From Aequorivita sp. (GTDB lineage: Bacteria > Bacteroidota > Bacteroidia > Flavobacteriales > Flavobacteriaceae), in the NCBI GenBank assembly GCA_030690315.1, contig JAUYGY010000029.1, positions 1-45,572 on the forward strand: a stretch of DNA of 45,572 nucleotides, read 5' to 3'. Positions 43,330 through 45,572 of the stretch are shown piece after piece. Position 1 is the first letter of the stretch, and every line of letters starts with the position of its first letter. Both the position numbers and the translations under genes were made by a program. The notes under the pieces are model-generated. The model did not search any database and was not told the origin of the DNA. It worked only from the letters and a program-made list of their open reading frames with translations.

Positions 43330-43331
43330 TT

Positions 43332-43353
43332 GAAATCGAAATCGAAATCGAAA
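43332..43353. repeat. Short hexamer tandem repeat
   Basis: GAAATC three times plus GAAA, 2 bases after the yaaA stop. Confidence 0.65.
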
Positions 43354-43394
43354 ATACATAGCTCCTATTCAAAAATCAACAATCTAAAATCTGC

Positions 43395-43415
43395 AATCGT
43401 TAATCGTTAATCGTT
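43395..43415. repeat. Heptamer tandem repeat
   Basis: AATCGTT three times, ending 7 bases before the start codon of the UDG-like gene. Confidence 0.75.
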
Positions 43416-43422
43416 AATCCCA

Positions 43423-44082
43423 TTGTTTCACCACATCCACCCATACCCACCTTTTATTCCTGAAAACGCTAGCAAATTGATTGTTGGTACACTTCCGCCA
43501 CCCAGATTTACTACCGGAGAATTAAAGGAAGGCGATGTGGATTTTTGTTACGGAAGTCGGGATGGGCAGTTGTGGCCAATCTTGGACAAAATTTTTGGTC
43601 TGGATTTAAAGTTTGAAACCACGGCCGAAGCAATAGAACAACGCGAGCAATTTCTTATAAAAAGAGGCATAGGTATTTGTGATATGGTTGCTTCCGCAAG
43701 GCGTGAAAAAGTGGATGCTTCAGACATTGGTATGATGGAAGTGGAACTTCGTGATTTGATTGCTGTACTTCAACAAAATCCTAAAATAAATACCTTGCTT
43801 TTTACGGGAGGAAATAGTAAAAATGGTCCGGAATATTTCTTCCGAAGAAAATTGAAAGCGTATAATATCAACTTGAAATTAGTTTCCAATAAAGTGCCAC
43901 GAATCCATACGTTTAAAATGCCGGACGAAGAAAGATGTGTGAAAACAGTTTCGTTGATTGCACCTTCGGGCGCAGCAAATAGGGCTGTGGGAAGTCTTTC
44001 AGATTACAAAAAAATGAAAGACCAAAACCCACAGCTTACAACAATAGATTTTCGAGTGACGCTGTACCGTCCGTTTTTCTAA
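43423..44082 (+). CDS. Uracil-DNA-glycosylase-superfamily-like protein
   Basis: A 219-aa protein with the text of a Bacteroidota group annotated within the uracil-DNA glycosylase superfamily: ASKLIVGTLPPPRF as the first strand and active loop, GIGICDMVASARREKVDASD, NTLLFTGGNSKNGP, and a late LIAPSGAANRA that sits where the UDG substrate-binding HPSP loop would be. It may remove damaged bases or have lost that activity. Start: TTG at 43423 gives MFHHIHPYPPF, the natural N-terminus; no ATG or GTG lies nearby. A heptamer repeat ends 7 bases upstream. Confidence 0.62.
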   Translation: MFHHIHPYPPFIPENASKLIVGTLPPPRFTTGELKEGDVDFCYGSRDGQLWPILDKIFGLDLKFETTAEAIEQREQFLIKRGIGICDMVASARREKVDASDIGMMEVELRDLIAVLQQNPKINTLLFTGGNSKNGPEYFFRRKLKAYNINLKLVSNKVPRIHTFKMPDEERCVKTVSLIAPSGAANRAVGSLSDYKKMKDQNPQLTTIDFRVTLYRPFF

Positions 44083-44097
44083 ACTTAGTATTGGAAA

Positions 44098-44425
44098 TTA
44101 TAAATCAAAAGTAAGATATCCTTTATTCTTAAATAATTTATTGGGGCCAAAATTGGAAACCAAATATATATCCTGTAGCCCATCGTTGTCAATATCGCCT
44201 ATGGCAACTCCTGCTCCTGTGTAGATATATGGATAATTCAAAAAGTTAAATTCCATGGTTTCAATCACTGTATTTTTAAACAGGATTTTTGATTGTTCAG
44301 GAGTAATTTTTGAATATAAAGTAGTGGCATTATCGGTATATTTTGATGTATTTTTTCTTGTCAACTATCTTTTCACAAGAAATAATTAATGAGGAAAGAA
44401 AAATAAGAAAAGGAAGTGATTTCAT
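44098..44425 (-). pseudogene. Broken CRTAC1/FG-GAP-type lipoprotein gene
   Basis: From the ATG at 44423-44425 the frame reads a lipoprotein signal (MKSLPFLIFLSSLIISC). A shift of frame near 44365 then leads into SKITPEQSKILFKNTVIETM and GAGVAIGDIDNDGLQDIYLV, ending NKLFKNKGYLTFDL. This is the N-terminal 100 residues of the family of large FG-GAP/ASPIC-UnbV lipoproteins (typically about 1,000 aa). The remainder is missing, and the break lies within 16 bases of the stop of the UDG-like gene. So there is one frameshift plus a large 3' deletion. Confidence 0.7.
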
Positions 44426-44600
44426 AAAAAGGTTGGTTAACTAGCTATAAAACAAATATATAAAAACGTTGGCATCAAGAAGAAATTTTTAAATTAATCT
44501 GCTTTGGTTTTAATTTTCTTTCTAACTCCTATTATTTTGTGTTTAATAAATAATTATGGTATTTTTAACCACATTTAACTATTAATTTAAATTATTATTT

Positions 44601-45572
44601 ATGAAAAAAATTACATTTTTAATTTTAATGGCATTGATTGTCTCCACATATGGGTGGCAGGCTAATGCGCAGACTGAAATCCCACAGGCGAACGCTACCC
44701 TTACAAGTGGTGTAGACTTTGTTGATGGGGATATTTATACAGATTCTGGCAATTCTACCGGAAATTATTCCAATAATGAGCTATCCACGATCACTTTTGC
44801 GGCAGCTGCTGGAGAAACAATTACTTTTTCCTTTACAACTTTTGATGTTGAAGCGAGTGCTTTTGGATCGTGTTTTGACTTATTATCAGTTTCTGGTGAC
44901 ACAAATGGTCTTGATGGTAGTTATTCAGGTGATGGCAATGACGCTGGATCTGGTTTAAGTTGTACTGATGGAACTGATCCTGCGGGTGATCCTATTCTTG
45001 GACCATTTACCTCTACAGTGGGTGGAAGTTTGTCATTTACTTTTGATTCAGATAGTTCCGTAGCCCAATCTGGTTGGACGGCTATTATTGGAGTATCAAT
45101 TGTAGTAGGTGACCCACCAGTTATCGTTTGCCCGTCTGACATTGTTGCAAACAACGCTCCGGGAACCTGCGGCGCTGTAGCAAACTTTGCAGGCGTGGCC
45201 TTTGATACCGAGGATGGCAACATTACCGGCGATATTATTGCAACTCCAGCCAGCGGAAGTGTTTTCCCAGTTGGGGACACTACCGTAACTCTTTCTGTAA
45301 CTGATAGTGACGGCAATACTTCAACTTGTGAATTTACAGTAACAGTTATTGACAACGAAGCTCCTGTGGCAGTATGTCAAGACCTTACCTTAGATCTTGA
45401 TCCCGTAACCGGGACCGTTAGCATTACTGGCGCCGATGTGGATAATGGTTCTACAGACAACTGTGGCATTGCATCCATGACCTTGGATATTTCATCTTTT
45501 GATTGCTCTATGACTGGCGCAAACACGGTTACAATGACGGTTACCGACAACTCGGGTAATTCAACAACCTGT
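44601..45572 (+). CDS. Secreted HYR-domain protein (partial, runs off window)
   Basis: 324 codons, open to the window edge. Residues 1-25 are a signal peptide (YGWQANAQ). Residues about 30-165 resemble a CUB-like beta domain (STITFAAAAGETITFSFTTF; FGSCFDLLSVSG). From about 172 there is a HYR domain (VICPSDIVANNAPGTCGAV; FPVGDTTVTLSVTDSDGN; CEFTVTVID), followed by a related repeat from APVAVCQDLTLDLD. Paired cysteines are spaced as in HYR repeats. Such proteins usually end in a T9SS sorting domain, which lies outside the window. Likely a large surface adhesin or matrix protein. Confidence 0.85.
   Translation, partial: MKKITFLILMALIVSTYGWQANAQTEIPQANATLTSGVDFVDGDIYTDSGNSTGNYSNNELSTITFAAAAGETITFSFTTFDVEASAFGSCFDLLSVSGDTNGLDGSYSGDGNDAGSGLSCTDGTDPAGDPILGPFTSTVGGSLSFTFDSDSSVAQSGWTAIIGVSIVVGDPPVIVCPSDIVANNAPGTCGAVANFAGVAFDTEDGNITGDIIATPASGSVFPVGDTTVTLSVTDSDGNTSTCEFTVTVIDNEAPVAVCQDLTLDLDPVTGTVSITGADVDNGSTDNCGIASMTLDISSFDCSMTGANTVTMTVTDNSGNSTTC

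Overview
The window reads as a chromosomal segment of a marine or sediment member of the Flavobacteriaceae (Bacteroidota). The grounds are AT-rich spacers, several genes preceded by TAnnTTTG-type -7 elements with little Shine-Dalgarno signal, type IX secretion C-terminal tails, a SusC/HmuR-style TonB-dependent receptor, an S46 dipeptidyl-peptidase, and Bacteroidota-typical DUF4251 and DUF3037/HipA-like genes. An Aequorivita-like genus is a guess only.

Layout. (1) 1-815: the start of a minus-strand transposase OrfA-like gene, then 720 bases of non-coding, repeat-rich DNA. (2) 816-11535: one composite type I restriction-modification operon, with a single-TRD HsdS-like protein, HsdM, a Fic enzyme, full-length HsdS, an ATPase-TOPRIM (OLD-like) nuclease, HsdR and a YgjP/SprT-like metallopeptidase, several joined by stop/start overlaps. 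(3) 11800-18180: two large T9SS-secreted proteins (LRR type and FG-GAP type) that share a C-terminal half. The spacer between them holds a nested inverted-repeat element and a vestige of a third T9SS tail. (4) 18546-21324: tryptophanase and tyrosine phenol-lyase in tandem, 4 bases apart. (5) 21595-26838: S46 dipeptidyl-peptidase, outer-membrane phospholipase A, a lipoprotein alpha/beta hydrolase and a DUF808 membrane protein. (6) 27065-30736: an operon of four exported proteins of unknown function, closed by a clear terminator. (7) 30923-33965: a small membrane/exported protein and a TonB-dependent receptor. (8) 34175-38485: a STAS protein, an ABC-F ATPase, and a Crp/Fnr regulator with AhpD-like and DJ-1/PfpI-like genes. 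(9) 38625-45572: DUF4251 and PH-domain proteins, a DUF3037/HipA-like pair, a sulfotransferase-like protein, a DUF3124 lipoprotein, YaaA, a UDG-like protein, a broken CRTAC1/FG-GAP lipoprotein, and the 5' part of a HYR-domain secreted protein that runs off the window.

Most unusual signals: a family of dispersed hairpins whose loop is conserved while the stems differ yet stay perfectly complementary (314-367, 1443-1494, 14473-14519, 14516-14561), two of them nested in a 19-bp inverted repeat flanked by 8-bp direct repeats; a nuclease and a Fic enzyme built into a type I R-M operon; an antisense-tRNA-like duplication forming the N-terminus of HsdS; the tnaA-tpl tandem; the all-exported four-gene operon; and many intergenic arrays of 7-bp or 14-bp tandem repeats. 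All calls come from reading the sequence and from family knowledge; no database search was run.
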